A stretch of DNA of 9,738 nt from an uncultured Oscillospiraceae bacterium (GCA_910578755.1 CAJTSZ010000078.1:1-9738); one strand, 5' to 3'. Positions 1 through 6,550 are shown, numbered from the stretch's first letter. Notes: generated by a model not told the origin, from the sequence alone. Numbers and translations are program-made.

Positions 1-64
<64 letters not shown>

Positions 65-71
65 AAGAATA

Positions 72-103
72 AAAACGACTGCCGTTTATGGCAGTCGTTT
101 TTT
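72..103 (+). terminator. Intrinsic terminator of the tRNA-Cys transcript
   Basis: A ten-base-pair stem (74-83 with 90-99) with a six-base loop is followed by a T run to 103, eight bases after the tRNA CCA end. This is a standard Rho-independent terminator, and it separates the tRNA from the acetyltransferase gene, which has its own promoter. Confidence 0.92.
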
Positions 104-175
104 GCTGCGCTAAAATAAAAAAGGCGGGTACTTGGGGCAACTCCCATAAAGAAGCCAACACCCACTGGAAAGAAG

Positions 176-204
176 TTGCTTTTCAGCGGGCGTTACTTTA
201 TAAT
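176..204 (+). promoter_or_regulatory. Promoter of the GNAT gene
   Basis: A -35 box TTGCTT at 176-181 and a perfect -10 box TATAAT at 199-204 are separated by exactly 17 bases. The expected transcript start near 211 lies upstream of the ATG at 253 and inside the longer open frame, which supports the downstream start for the protein. Confidence 0.75.
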
Positions 205-252
205 GAACTCATCAGCAAATTGGGATTTGAATGTTTGGAGAGGGGAAGGAAA

Positions 253-753
253 ATGAATGTTTCGTTATTTTCAAATCAATATCTTGTTCGAAAGATGCGT
301 GCCGACGATGCAGCGGAAGTATACACATTATGCTATAAAAACAGTTTATACTATCAATACTGTCCACCGTTTGTATCAGAACAGAGCATTATGAATGATA
401 TGAATGCGCTCCCACCCAACAAGGAAATGTGCGATAAGTACTATCTGGGGTTTTATGATGGGGAAAAACTGATTGCTGTGATGGATTTCATCATGGCCTA
501 TCCGGATGAATTAACAGCCTTTATTGGATTTTTTATGACGGATGTGTCCATACAGAATACTGGAACAGGGAGCAAGATTATCAATGACCTGTGTGCTTAT
601 CTGTTCCGTATTGGGATGGCGAATGTCCGCCTTGGTTGGGTAAAAGGGAATCCTCAAGCAGAACATTTTTGGCACAAAAATGGTTTTAGAGAAACAGGAG
701 TTACATATGATACGGAAAACTATACTGTAATTGTCGCCCAGCGAGGTTTATAA
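253..753 (+). CDS. GNAT family N-acetyltransferase
   Basis: A predicted 166-residue acetyltransferase of the GNAT superfamily, which transfers an acetyl group from acetyl-CoA to an amine; the substrate cannot be read from the sequence. The acetyl-CoA pyrophosphate-binding motif A appears as QNTGTG at residues 101-106 (Q-x-x-G-x-G), and motif B as FWHKNGF at 139-145, preceded by GNPQAE. The length is normal for a single GNAT domain. The open frame runs back to 88, but ATG 253 is preferred: it follows the purine-rich site AGGGGAAGGAAA, and the promoter at 176-204 would start the transcript inside the longer version. The gene stands alone between the tRNA terminator and a hairpin-rich gap. Its codons are clearly more AT-rich than those of the genes from 1744 on, which together with the tRNA neighbour hints at acquisition by transfer. 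That last point is inference. Confidence 0.87.
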   Translation: MNVSLFSNQYLVRKMRADDAAEVYTLCYKNSLYYQYCPPFVSEQSIMNDMNALPPNKEMCDKYYLGFYDGEKLIAVMDFIMAYPDELTAFIGFFMTDVSIQNTGTGSKIINDLCAYLFRIGMANVRLGWVKGNPQAEHFWHKNGFRETGVTYDTENYTVIVAQRGL

Positions 754-773
754 ATTCCAGTTTATTGATCTCC

Positions 774-892
774 CCCACGGGCACCTTCCCCGAAAGTGCC
801 ATAGTGGGTTATAAAGAAGTTAATGGCAAGACAGACCGTTGCGGCCTGCCTTGCCATTAACTTCTTTATGAAGCCTTACCCTCTAGGGGAAG
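774..892. repeat. Nested inverted repeats with a perfect 20-bp stem
   Basis: The gap between the convergent GNAT and SUKH genes is almost entirely self-complementary. Positions 811-830 pair perfectly with 850-869, and the stem extends inward with mismatches (832-834 with 846-848, 836-838 with 842-844) to leave a three-base loop. A separate hairpin pairs 774-778 with 804-808 and 780-784 with 796-800. An outer pair, CTTCCCC at 785-791 with GGGGAAG at 886-892, would enclose the long stem and compete with that hairpin. There is no T run after the long stem, so it is not a classical terminator, although its position between convergent genes would suit transcript-end formation. A MITE- or REP-like element is an alternative. 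Confidence 0.6.
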
Positions 893-898
893 TTTATT

Positions 899-1516
899 TT
901 AGCATTCTTCCCATTCTTCTATGTCTTCCTCGTCAATAAAATCGTACTGGTTTTCCATAAGCATTTCCAAATAGCTGTCAAAGCTGTCTGCAATAACCAC
1001 AAGTTCATCCGGGTCGTGGAGGTAGCGTACAATCTGCCCCTTTTTTCCCTTGGCAGAGGGGGTAAAATCAATAAAAAGCTGGGAGGAGCCGCCGTTGTTC
1101 ATGCAGTCCGAAAAATGCAGCCAGCAAAGCTGCTCAAAGTTATCGGTAATACCATCATCCACAGGAATGTCGTCATATTCGCGGTAAATCAGCTCATCGC
1201 CCCAAACTTTAAAATTGTCCTTTGTTTGCATAATTTGCTGGGCGGACAGCAGGTAGTAGGGGAACCCCTCTAAATCGGAACCCAAAAACAGCTGGTGTAC
1301 CGTATTTTCGCCGTATTTTCTCCAGTAGGTGCCATCCACAATTTGAAGTAACTGCACCAGGCTTTCAGGAATATCGGGGTACATGGCCCGTAGTTTTTCT
1401 ATGTCTTCTGCGGCTGCGCCGTGGCTGGTTTGCTCCAAGAACTGCCACTGTTTTTCCCCGCCCAATTCATAATAAGTCCTTTTTAAGCCTTCCACATATT
1501 TTTGAGCAATTTTCAT
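899..1516 (-). CDS. SMI1/KNR4 (SUKH) family protein
   Basis: A 205-residue soluble protein that reads as a member of the SMI1/KNR4 group of the SUKH superfamily. In bacteria these proteins are best known as immunity proteins that neutralise polymorphic or contact-dependent toxins, though many are orphans. Family-like stretches are the early helix IPESLVQLLQIVDG (residues 49-62), a central strand region WLHFSDCMNNGG (132-143) leading to LFIDFTPS, and the C-terminal GQIVRYLHDPDELVVIADSF (160-179) followed by SYLEML. The C-terminus is strongly acidic. ATG 1516 has a good site, GGAGGGG, about seven bases upstream, and a promoter at 1552-1580. No signal peptide or membrane segment is visible and no toxin gene is adjacent. 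Family membership is fairly secure; an immunity role is inference from the family. Confidence 0.82.
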   Translation of the reverse strand: MKIAQKYVEGLKRTYYELGGEKQWQFLEQTSHGAAAEDIEKLRAMYPDIPESLVQLLQIVDGTYWRKYGENTVHQLFLGSDLEGFPYYLLSAQQIMQTKDNFKVWGDELIYREYDDIPVDDGITDNFEQLCWLHFSDCMNNGGSSQLFIDFTPSAKGKKGQIVRYLHDPDELVVIADSFDSYLEMLMENQYDFIDEEDIEEWEEC

Positions 1517-1542
1517 ATATAGTCCCCTCCATTAGCTTATTT

Positions 1543-1570
1543 GCTGCCCTGATTATAACACAAGGGCAGC
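1543..1570. promoter_or_regulatory. 8-bp inverted repeat around the SUKH -10 box, candidate operator
   Basis: GCTGCCCT at 1543-1550 and its exact complement AGGGCAGC at 1563-1570 flank a 12-base spacer that contains the -10 box at 1552-1557. Half-site centres are 20 bases apart, about two helical turns, as for a dimeric repressor site. Transcription should begin near 1545, so the second arm is not transcribed and an RNA hairpin is unlikely. No regulator gene is visible nearby. Confidence 0.5.
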
Positions 1571-1580
1571 TTTTCTTCAA
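1552..1580 (-). promoter_or_regulatory. Promoter of the SUKH gene
   Basis: Read leftward, the -35 box TTGAAG (1580-1575) and a perfect -10 box TATAAT (1557-1552) are separated by 17 bases. The expected start near 1545 leaves a leader of about 28 bases before ATG 1516. Confidence 0.78.
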
Positions 1581-1592
1581 ATTCCATAGCCT

Positions 1593-1623
1593 GCTTTATT
1601 ATTTTAATAAAGCATTTTCTTTT
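1593..1623. terminator. AT-rich hairpin between divergent promoters
   Basis: An eight-base-pair stem (1593-1600 with 1606-1613) with a five-base loop is followed on the plus strand by the T-rich run ATTTTCTTTT. It resembles a weak terminator, but no rightward gene ends just before it. It may insulate the two divergent promoters or have no function. Confidence 0.3.
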
Positions 1624-1626
1624 CCA

Positions 1627-1655
1627 TTGCGATTTTTAGCTGTTTAGGATATAAT
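1627..1655 (+). promoter_or_regulatory. Promoter of the xpaC-telA operon
   Basis: A -35 box TTGCGA at 1627-1632 and a perfect -10 box TATAAT at 1650-1655 are 17 bases apart. The leader from about 1662 to the GTG at 1744 is about 80 bases. It contains two short possible stems (1665-1669 with 1679-1683, and 1696-1700 with 1723-1727), the second ending a few bases before the ribosome binding site at 1731-1736. Confidence 0.78.
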
Positions 1656-1743
1656 GTTTAATGTAGGGAATAAATTAGTCCCTCAAAATTTCCCAGGCCC
1701 CTTTTATTTCCCATAGTTTGTTGGGCCGTTAGGAGGATTTGCA

Positions 1744-3000
1744 GTGGATGATAACAACAAAATAGATTATGAAAAAGAACTAAATGACGCGGTGCAGTAC
1801 GCGGTGCGCAGCGGTGATTTTTCCAAGCTGAAGGATACCCTTGGCAGTTCCATGCAGGGTATTGTGGGGGAAGTGGGGAAGTCCTTTTCCAGTGCAGCGG
1901 GGGAGGTAAGTAAATCTTTCTCCAGTGCGGCGAAGGATTTTTCCGCGGCCATGAAGGAAGCCTCCCAGGCGGTAAAGAATGCTGGCGCTGCCAAGCCCAA
2001 CCTGAGCCAAGTAAGCAGGAAAAGCCGCGAAGGCTACGCTCCACCTACCTACATGGTGGAAAAGCCAGCAACCACAGCCCTAGCAAAAAGGACCCCTGTT
2101 TTGCCCTCCGGCGGCTGTATTGCCATTTTTGTCCTTGGCATTTTGGGCACCATTTTTACCGCGCCTGGGGTGATTGTTGGCCTGATTCTTTCTGCCATAG
2201 ATGGTTTTAGTATCGGTGGCGGTTTGCTGACGGCGTTTTCTACCCTGATGGCAGGCTCTATTTTTATGATTGTTAAAGGCAGCCAGGGCATGGGGCGGAC
2301 GGCCCGTTACAAAAAGTACTGGCGCCTGCTGGCTCAAAAGGGCTTTTGCAGTATAAGCAGCCTGGCCCATGAGGTGCGCAAGGGCACAGAGTTTGTTTTA
2401 AAGGATATTTCCAGCATGTTCCGCAAGGGCTGGTTCCCAGAAGGGCATTTGGATGAAAAGCAAACCTGCCTTATTTATGGGCAGGAGCTGTACCAGCAGT
2501 ATTTGGCCACCCAGGCGCAGCAGAAACAGCTTTTGCTGGAGCAGGAAAAGCGCCAGCAGGACACATCCGGCATTTACGCCGTGGTGGATGCCGGCAAGGA
2601 ATGGATAGCCCAAATACGCCGGGCCAACGATAAGCTGCCAGGGGAGGTAATTTCCAATAAGCTGTACCAGCTGGAGGATGTTACTACCCGCATTTTTGCC
2701 TATGTGGAGCAGCGGCCGGAAAAATTGCCTGATATTCGCCGTTTTATGGAATACTACCTGCCAACTACCATAAAGCTGGTGAACGCTTACTGCGAGTTTG
2801 AAGGGCAGCCAATCCCTTTAGAAAGCGTGCAGCAAAGCAAAAAAGAGATTGAAGAAAGTTTGGATACCATTAACCAGGCCTTTTTAGCCCTGCTGGATAA
2901 TTTGTACCAGGATGACGCCATAGACATTTCCACAGATATTTCCGCTTTAAAAGCGATGCTGGCCCAGGAGGGGCTTTCCCAAAATAAGTTTGGCGAATAA
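1744..3000 (+). CDS. XpaC-like membrane protein (5-bromo-4-chloroindolyl phosphate hydrolysis family)
   Basis: A 418-residue protein whose C-terminal third matches the XpaC family as I know it, with the stretch YYLPTTIKLVNAYCEFEGQP at residues 337-356 preceded by helices with RRFMEYY. The family is named after hydrolysis of a chromogenic phosphate, but its molecular role is not established. An N-terminal region (34-77) is built of four 11-residue segments. Two hydrophobic spans follow, about 124-150 and 157-177, then a basic stretch and a long helical, Q/E-rich cytoplasmic part (about 240-330). The start is GTG 1744, seven bases after a perfect AGGAGG (1731-1736). The telA-like gene follows after 63 bases with no terminator between, so the two are probably cotranscribed. 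This pairing is common in Firmicutes (B. subtilis xpaC-yaaN). Confidence 0.85.
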   Translation: MDDNNKIDYEKELNDAVQYAVRSGDFSKLKDTLGSSMQGIVGEVGKSFSSAAGEVSKSFSSAAKDFSAAMKEASQAVKNAGAAKPNLSQVSRKSREGYAPPTYMVEKPATTALAKRTPVLPSGGCIAIFVLGILGTIFTAPGVIVGLILSAIDGFSIGGGLLTAFSTLMAGSIFMIVKGSQGMGRTARYKKYWRLLAQKGFCSISSLAHEVRKGTEFVLKDISSMFRKGWFPEGHLDEKQTCLIYGQELYQQYLATQAQQKQLLLEQEKRQQDTSGIYAVVDAGKEWIAQIRRANDKLPGEVISNKLYQLEDVTTRIFAYVEQRPEKLPDIRRFMEYYLPTTIKLVNAYCEFEGQPIPLESVQQSKKEIEESLDTINQAFLALLDNLYQDDAIDISTDISALKAMLAQEGLSQNKFGE

Positions 3001-3063
3001 TTGTTTATATACCCGTTTGCTCTTGGCAGGCTGGAAAATAAAATAACGAAGGAGATTTTTGTT

Positions 3064-4209
3064 ATGAATGAAGAAATAAAGGGCATTCCCGTTTTAACAT
3101 TAGAACCCTTTGAAGGCGAAGCCCCCGCCGCGCCCCAGATTGAAAAAGAAAAAGAGGTACAGCAGGCCATGGCGGTAGTAGAGCAGGCGGCAGTGCTTAG
3201 CCCAGAGGAACAGAAGGCTGTAGATGAATTTGCAGAAAAAATTCAGCTGACTAACTCTGCTATGGTGCTGCAATACGGGGCCGGCGCGCAGAAAAAAATT
3301 GCAGATTTTTCTGAAACGGCTTTAAGCAATGTGCGCACAAAGGACCTGGGCGAGGTAGGGGAAATGCTTACCTCCATAGTAACCGAGTTAAAGGACTTTG
3401 AAAAGGAAGAGGAAAAAGGGTTCCTTGGCTTTTTTAAACGCGGTTCCGATAAGCTGACGGTGATGAAAGCCCGGTACGATAAAGCGGAAACCAACATCAC
3501 CCGCATTTGCAGCACCTTGGAAAAACATCAGGTACAGCTACTGAAAGACGTTGCCATGCTGGATAAAATGTACGAGATGAATAAGGCTTATTTTAAAGAG
3601 CTTTCCATGTATATTTTGGCGGGGAAAAAGAAATTAAACCAGGTTCGTTCCCAGGAGCTGCCGGCCTTGGTGGAAAAAGCAGCCCGTACTGGATTGCCGG
3701 AGGATACCCAGGCGGCCAACGACTTGGCCTCCATGTGCGACCGGTTTGAAAAGAAAATTTACGACCTGGAACTTACCCGCACTGTTTCCATTCAAATGGC
3801 GCCCCAAATTCGGTTAATACAAAATAACGATACCCTGATGACGGAAAAAATACAGTCCACTTTAGTTAACACAATTCCTTTGTGGAAAAGCCAGATGGTG
3901 CTGGCCCTGGGCGTGACCCACTCCCAGCAGGCGGCCCAGGCCCAAAGGGAAGTTACAGATATGACCAACGAACTGCTGCGCAAAAATGCCGCCACCTTAA
4001 AGATGGCGACGGTGGAAACAGCCAAAGAATCAGAACGGGGCATTATTGATATTGAAACCCTTCGGATAACAAACGAATCCTTAATTTCTACCCTGGACGA
4101 GGTAATGCGTATTCAGCAGGAGGGCCGCACCCGCCGCCGGGAAGCAGAAGCGGAGTTACAGCGCATAGAAAACGATTTAAAACAAAAAATGCTCAGCGTA
4201 ATACAATAA
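3064..4209 (+). CDS. TelA-family toxic anion resistance protein
   Basis: A 381-residue, mostly helical cytoplasmic protein of the TelA/KlaA family, which is associated with tellurite and other toxic-anion or envelope-stress resistance; no biochemical activity is firmly known. Family-like stretches are the N-terminal segment with GFLGFFKRGSDKL (residues 119-131), the run of charged helices through about 135-235, and the central signature APQIRLIQNND (246-256) followed by QSTLVNTIPLWKSQMVLALG (264-283). The C-terminal helix (about 340-381) is strongly charged and looks like a coiled coil. There is no signal peptide or membrane span. The open frame extends upstream to 3001, but ATG 3064 follows AAGGAG (3049-3054) with nine bases of spacing, which decides the start. 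It is the second gene of the xpaC operon, and a terminator follows directly. Confidence 0.9.
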   Translation: MNEEIKGIPVLTLEPFEGEAPAAPQIEKEKEVQQAMAVVEQAAVLSPEEQKAVDEFAEKIQLTNSAMVLQYGAGAQKKIADFSETALSNVRTKDLGEVGEMLTSIVTELKDFEKEEEKGFLGFFKRGSDKLTVMKARYDKAETNITRICSTLEKHQVQLLKDVAMLDKMYEMNKAYFKELSMYILAGKKKLNQVRSQELPALVEKAARTGLPEDTQAANDLASMCDRFEKKIYDLELTRTVSIQMAPQIRLIQNNDTLMTEKIQSTLVNTIPLWKSQMVLALGVTHSQQAAQAQREVTDMTNELLRKNAATLKMATVETAKESERGIIDIETLRITNESLISTLDEVMRIQQEGRTRRREAEAELQRIENDLKQKMLSVIQ

Positions 4210-4215
4210 GCGCAT

Positions 4216-4242
4216 AAAGGCCGCCCAAAATGGCGGCTTTTT
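4216..4242 (+). terminator. Terminator of the xpaC-telA operon
   Basis: A six-base-pair GC stem (4220-4225 with 4232-4237), extended by A-T pairs at its foot, with a six-base loop, runs into five T residues at 4238-4242. It begins seven bases after the telA stop. Confidence 0.88.
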
Positions 4243-4309
4243 ATACATGGGCGGGGGGCTTTGCGTGGGGACCTATTGGCAACCTGTAATAAAAATGGGG
4301 GGATGAAGA

Positions 4310-4387
4310 ATAGCCAAGGACAATAAGCTGGCAAAAAACGCTACTGCGGCGGGCGCCATGGATATTATAGAAAAAATACATTGGTAA
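4310..4387 (+). other. Possible 25-codon micro-ORF with an ATA start, or a remnant
   Basis: The stretch between the telA terminator and the hydrolase gene contains a coding-like frame. From 4310 it reads ATA GCC AAG GAC AAT AAG and continues as a Lys/Ala-rich peptide ending MDIIEKIHW, with TAA at 4385-4387. A G-rich ribosome-binding-like run (4297-4302) lies seven bases before the ATA, the normal distance. No ATG, GTG or TTG stands at that point; the nearby ATG at 4303 is in another frame and stops after seven codons. Either ATA is used as a rare start, or an ATG has been lost and this is a decayed small gene. The stop lies 15 bases before the hydrolase ATG, so coupling is possible. Confidence 0.3.
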
Positions 4388-4402
4388 GTGAGGAGCATTA
4401 CG

Positions 4403-4930
4403 ATGAAACAGTGTTTAATTGTTGTAGATTACCAAAACGATTTTGTATGCGGTTCCCTTGGTTTCCCCAAGGCTGCCGCCTTGGAGGAGGGCATTTGCGC
4501 TAAAATTGCCCAGTACAGGGAACAGGGCGGGGATATTATTTTTACCCTGGATACCCACCAGGAAAATTACCTTGCCACCCAGGAGGGCAAAAAGCTGCCT
4601 GTTTCCCACTGCATTGAGGGGACACAGGGCTGGCAGCTTTACGGCAAGGCTGCCCGGCTGTGCCGCCCGGAGGATATTCAGATAAAAAAGCCCACCTTTC
4701 CATCCCTGGAGCTGGCAAACCTGCTGAAGGATAAGGCTTACGACAAGGTAGAATTAGTGGGCGTTGTTACAGATATTTGTGTTATAGCCAACGCAGTTAT
4801 GGTAAAAGCCGCCCTGCCAGAAGCGGAAATTGTGGTGGATGCAGCCTGCACCTCCACAATGGACGAGGGTTCCAAGGAAAAGGCCCTGGATGTGATGCAG
4901 TGCCTGCAAATTACGGTAATGAACCGGTAA
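4403..4930 (+). CDS. Isochorismatase-family cysteine hydrolase (nicotinamidase-like)
   Basis: A 175-residue cytoplasmic enzyme of the isochorismatase-like hydrolase family, of which nicotinamidase (nicotinamide to nicotinate plus ammonia, NAD salvage) is the best-known member. The catalytic triad is recognisable as Asp9 in VVDYQNDF, Lys96 in IKKPTF and Cys126 in VVTDICVIANA. Metal-site candidates are Asp50 and His52 in TLDTHQENY and His69 in SHC, followed by the family-typical IEGTQGW. The length fits a single domain. ATG 4403 is preferred over the in-frame GTG at 4388 because it follows GAGGAG (4390-4395) with seven bases of spacing. Nicotinamidase is the likeliest activity, but other amidohydrolases share the same triad. 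No convincing promoter is visible between the telA terminator and the gene. Confidence 0.87.
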   Translation: MKQCLIVVDYQNDFVCGSLGFPKAAALEEGICAKIAQYREQGGDIIFTLDTHQENYLATQEGKKLPVSHCIEGTQGWQLYGKAARLCRPEDIQIKKPTFPSLELANLLKDKAYDKVELVGVVTDICVIANAVMVKAALPEAEIVVDAACTSTMDEGSKEKALDVMQCLQITVMNR

Positions 4931-4974
4931 ACTGCCCCCAGGCAGGGTAAAGTGAAGAAATATTGCATACAGCG

Positions 4975-5003
4975 TTGTAACCGTATTGGAAATATGCTAA
5001 AAT
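4975..5003 (+). promoter_or_regulatory. Promoter of the yebC operon
   Basis: A -35 box TTGTAA (4975-4980) and a -10 box TAAAAT (4998-5003) are separated by 17 bases, with a TG at 4995-4996 forming an extended -10. The transcript should start near 5010, about 30 bases before the yebC-like ATG. Confidence 0.8.
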
Positions 5004-5039
5004 ATATTGGGTTTATAACGAATGAGAGGAGATTATCCC

Positions 5040-5783
5040 ATGTCAGGACATTCTAAATGGAGTACGATTAAAAGAAAGAAAGAAAAAACAGACGCCCAAA
5101 AAGGCAAAATTTTTACCAAAATTGGCCGTGAAATTTCTGTTGCAGTTCGTGAAGGTGGGGCAGACCCTGCAAACAACGGCAAGCTGCGGGATTTAATTGC
5201 AAAAGCAAAGGCCAACAATGTGCCAAATGATAATATTGACCGTATTATTAAAAAGGCTGCTGGCGACGGCGATAAAAATACATATGTGGATATGGTGTAC
5301 GAGGGATACGGCCCCTGCGGTGTTGCCGTTATTGTGGAGGCCCTTACAGACAATAAAAACCGTACTGCTGGAGACCTGCGCCATTATTTTGATAAATGCG
5401 GCGGCAATTTGGGCCAAACTGGCTGCGTGTCCTTTATGTTCAGCGAAAAAGGCATTATTGTGATTGATAATGAGGATGAAAAATATACAGAAGACCAAAT
5501 TATGGAGGACTGTATGGAAGCCGGCGCCGATGACTTTGAGTTCAGCGGTTCTATTGTGGAAATTACCACAGACCCTGCGGTGTTCCGCGAGGTGCGCGAG
5601 GCATTGGAAGCCAAAGGCTACTCCTTTGTAGAGGCTGATATTCAAAAAGTTCCTTCTACCTACACAAAAATTGAGGACCAGGAGCTGGCCGACAAAATGC
5701 AGCGTTTGCTGGATATGCTGGACGATAACGACGATGTTCAGGAAGTGTTCCACAACTGGGAACAGCCGGAAGAGGAAGAATAG
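5040..5783 (+). CDS. YebC/PmpR-family regulator
   Basis: A 247-residue protein of the widespread YebC/PmpR family. Members have been described as DNA-binding transcriptional regulators and as translation factors that relieve ribosome stalling on difficult sequences; which applies here cannot be read from the sequence. The N-terminus MSGHSKWSTIKRKK is canonical, followed by the basic AQKGKIFTKIGREI segment and DNIDRIIKKA. The central motif is YEGYGPCGVAV with TDNKNRT; the family norm is GPGGVA, so a cysteine replaces a glycine. The C-terminus is acidic and ends in EEEE. Length is normal. ATG 5040 follows AGAGGAG with eight bases of spacing, whereas the in-frame ATG at 5022 overlaps that site. 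No terminator lies between it and the next gene 74 bases on, so cotranscription is likely. Confidence 0.95.
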   Translation: MSGHSKWSTIKRKKEKTDAQKGKIFTKIGREISVAVREGGADPANNGKLRDLIAKAKANNVPNDNIDRIIKKAAGDGDKNTYVDMVYEGYGPCGVAVIVEALTDNKNRTAGDLRHYFDKCGGNLGQTGCVSFMFSEKGIIVIDNEDEKYTEDQIMEDCMEAGADDFEFSGSIVEITTDPAVFREVREALEAKGYSFVEADIQKVPSTYTKIEDQELADKMQRLLDMLDDNDDVQEVFHNWEQPEEEE

Positions 5784-5857
5784 GGAGCAAAAGCCCAGGT
5801 CTATTTTTAGAGGAGAGGCTGTACACCGTTTTGCAAGAATAGAAAGGGGCAGCAGCA

Positions 5858-6541
5858 GTGAAAGAGGAATGTTTGATTTGCAAACAGCCATTGGAATACT
5901 TGGAGGAGAGTATTTTAATGGAGTGTGCAATTTGCCATAAAAAAGAGGAAAGCAAAACCCGCTGTATTAGCGGGCATTACGTGTGTAATGACTGCCATAC
6001 CCAGGGAATGGATAGCATGATTGGTTATTGCCTGAGTGAGCACAGCAAAAACCCCATTGAAATTATGGATAAAATAATGTCCCTGCCCTTTTGCCACATG
6101 CACGGGCCCGAGCACCACGTTATGGTGGGCGCTGCGCTGTTAACGGCTTACCGCAATGCAGGGGGAGAGCTGGAGCTGGAAAAGGCGCTGCTGGAAATGT
6201 ACCGCCGGGGCAAGGAAGTCCCTGGGGGAGTCTGCGGCTTTTGGGGCGCCTGCGGCGCGGGAATCAGCACTGGTATTTATATGGCAATTATCACAAAATC
6301 CACGCCGCTGGCAACAACAGCATGGGGATTATCCAACCGAATGACTGCGAAAGCCCTGGGAAGCATTGGGGAAATTGGCGGGCCCCGCTGCTGCAAGCGG
6401 GATTCCTACCTGGCCATAACAGAAGCAGTAAAATTTACAAAGGAAAACTTAGGTGTTGCCATGGAAATTGGCAATGTTTCCTGCACGCGTTCCAGCCAAA
6501 ACAACCAGTGTATTCAAAGGGCCTGCCCCTTTCACCCTTAA
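5858..6541 (+). CDS. Cysteine-rich DUF5714-like protein
   Basis: A 227-residue protein with an unusual number of cysteine and histidine residues. The N-terminus has CxxC at 5/8 and at 23/26, then C36, H40, C43, C46 and H47, which together look like one or two metal-binding (zinc ribbon or Fe-S) units. The rest carries the conserved-looking blocks LPFCHMHGPEHHVMVGAAL, CGFWGACGAGISTGIY, GGPRCCKRD and a C-terminal set of cysteines ending in CPFHP. These blocks match my memory of DUF5714, a domain of unknown function found in anaerobic bacteria and archaea. There is no signal peptide or clear membrane span. GTG 5858 is preceded by AAAGGGG about ten bases upstream. It follows the yebC-like gene without a terminator and ends at a strong one. 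A redox or metallocluster role is inference. Confidence 0.75.
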   Translation: MKEECLICKQPLEYLEESILMECAICHKKEESKTRCISGHYVCNDCHTQGMDSMIGYCLSEHSKNPIEIMDKIMSLPFCHMHGPEHHVMVGAALLTAYRNAGGELELEKALLEMYRRGKEVPGGVCGFWGACGAGISTGIYMAIITKSTPLATTAWGLSNRMTAKALGSIGEIGGPRCCKRDSYLAITEAVKFTKENLGVAMEIGNVSCTRSSQNNQCIQRACPFHP

Positions 6542-6550
6542 TGCCAAAGC

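Noticed and set aside
88..252. N-terminal extension of the GNAT reading frame
   Set aside because: It begins inside the tRNA terminator, contains the promoter boxes at 176-204, and encodes nothing like a GNAT domain; ATG 253 has the ribosome binding site.
1658..2044. 128-codon leftward open frame over the start of the xpaC-like gene
   Set aside because: Pro- and Trp-rich shadow of the plus-strand gene, with no ribosome binding site of its own recognised.
4932..4945. CTGCC-CCCA-GGCAG hairpin as terminator after the hydrolase gene
   Set aside because: The stem is only five pairs and is not followed by a T run.
5193..5930. 245-codon leftward open frame antisense to the yebC-like gene
   Set aside because: The plus-strand YebC protein is unmistakable across the same bases; the antisense peptide looks like a shadow frame.
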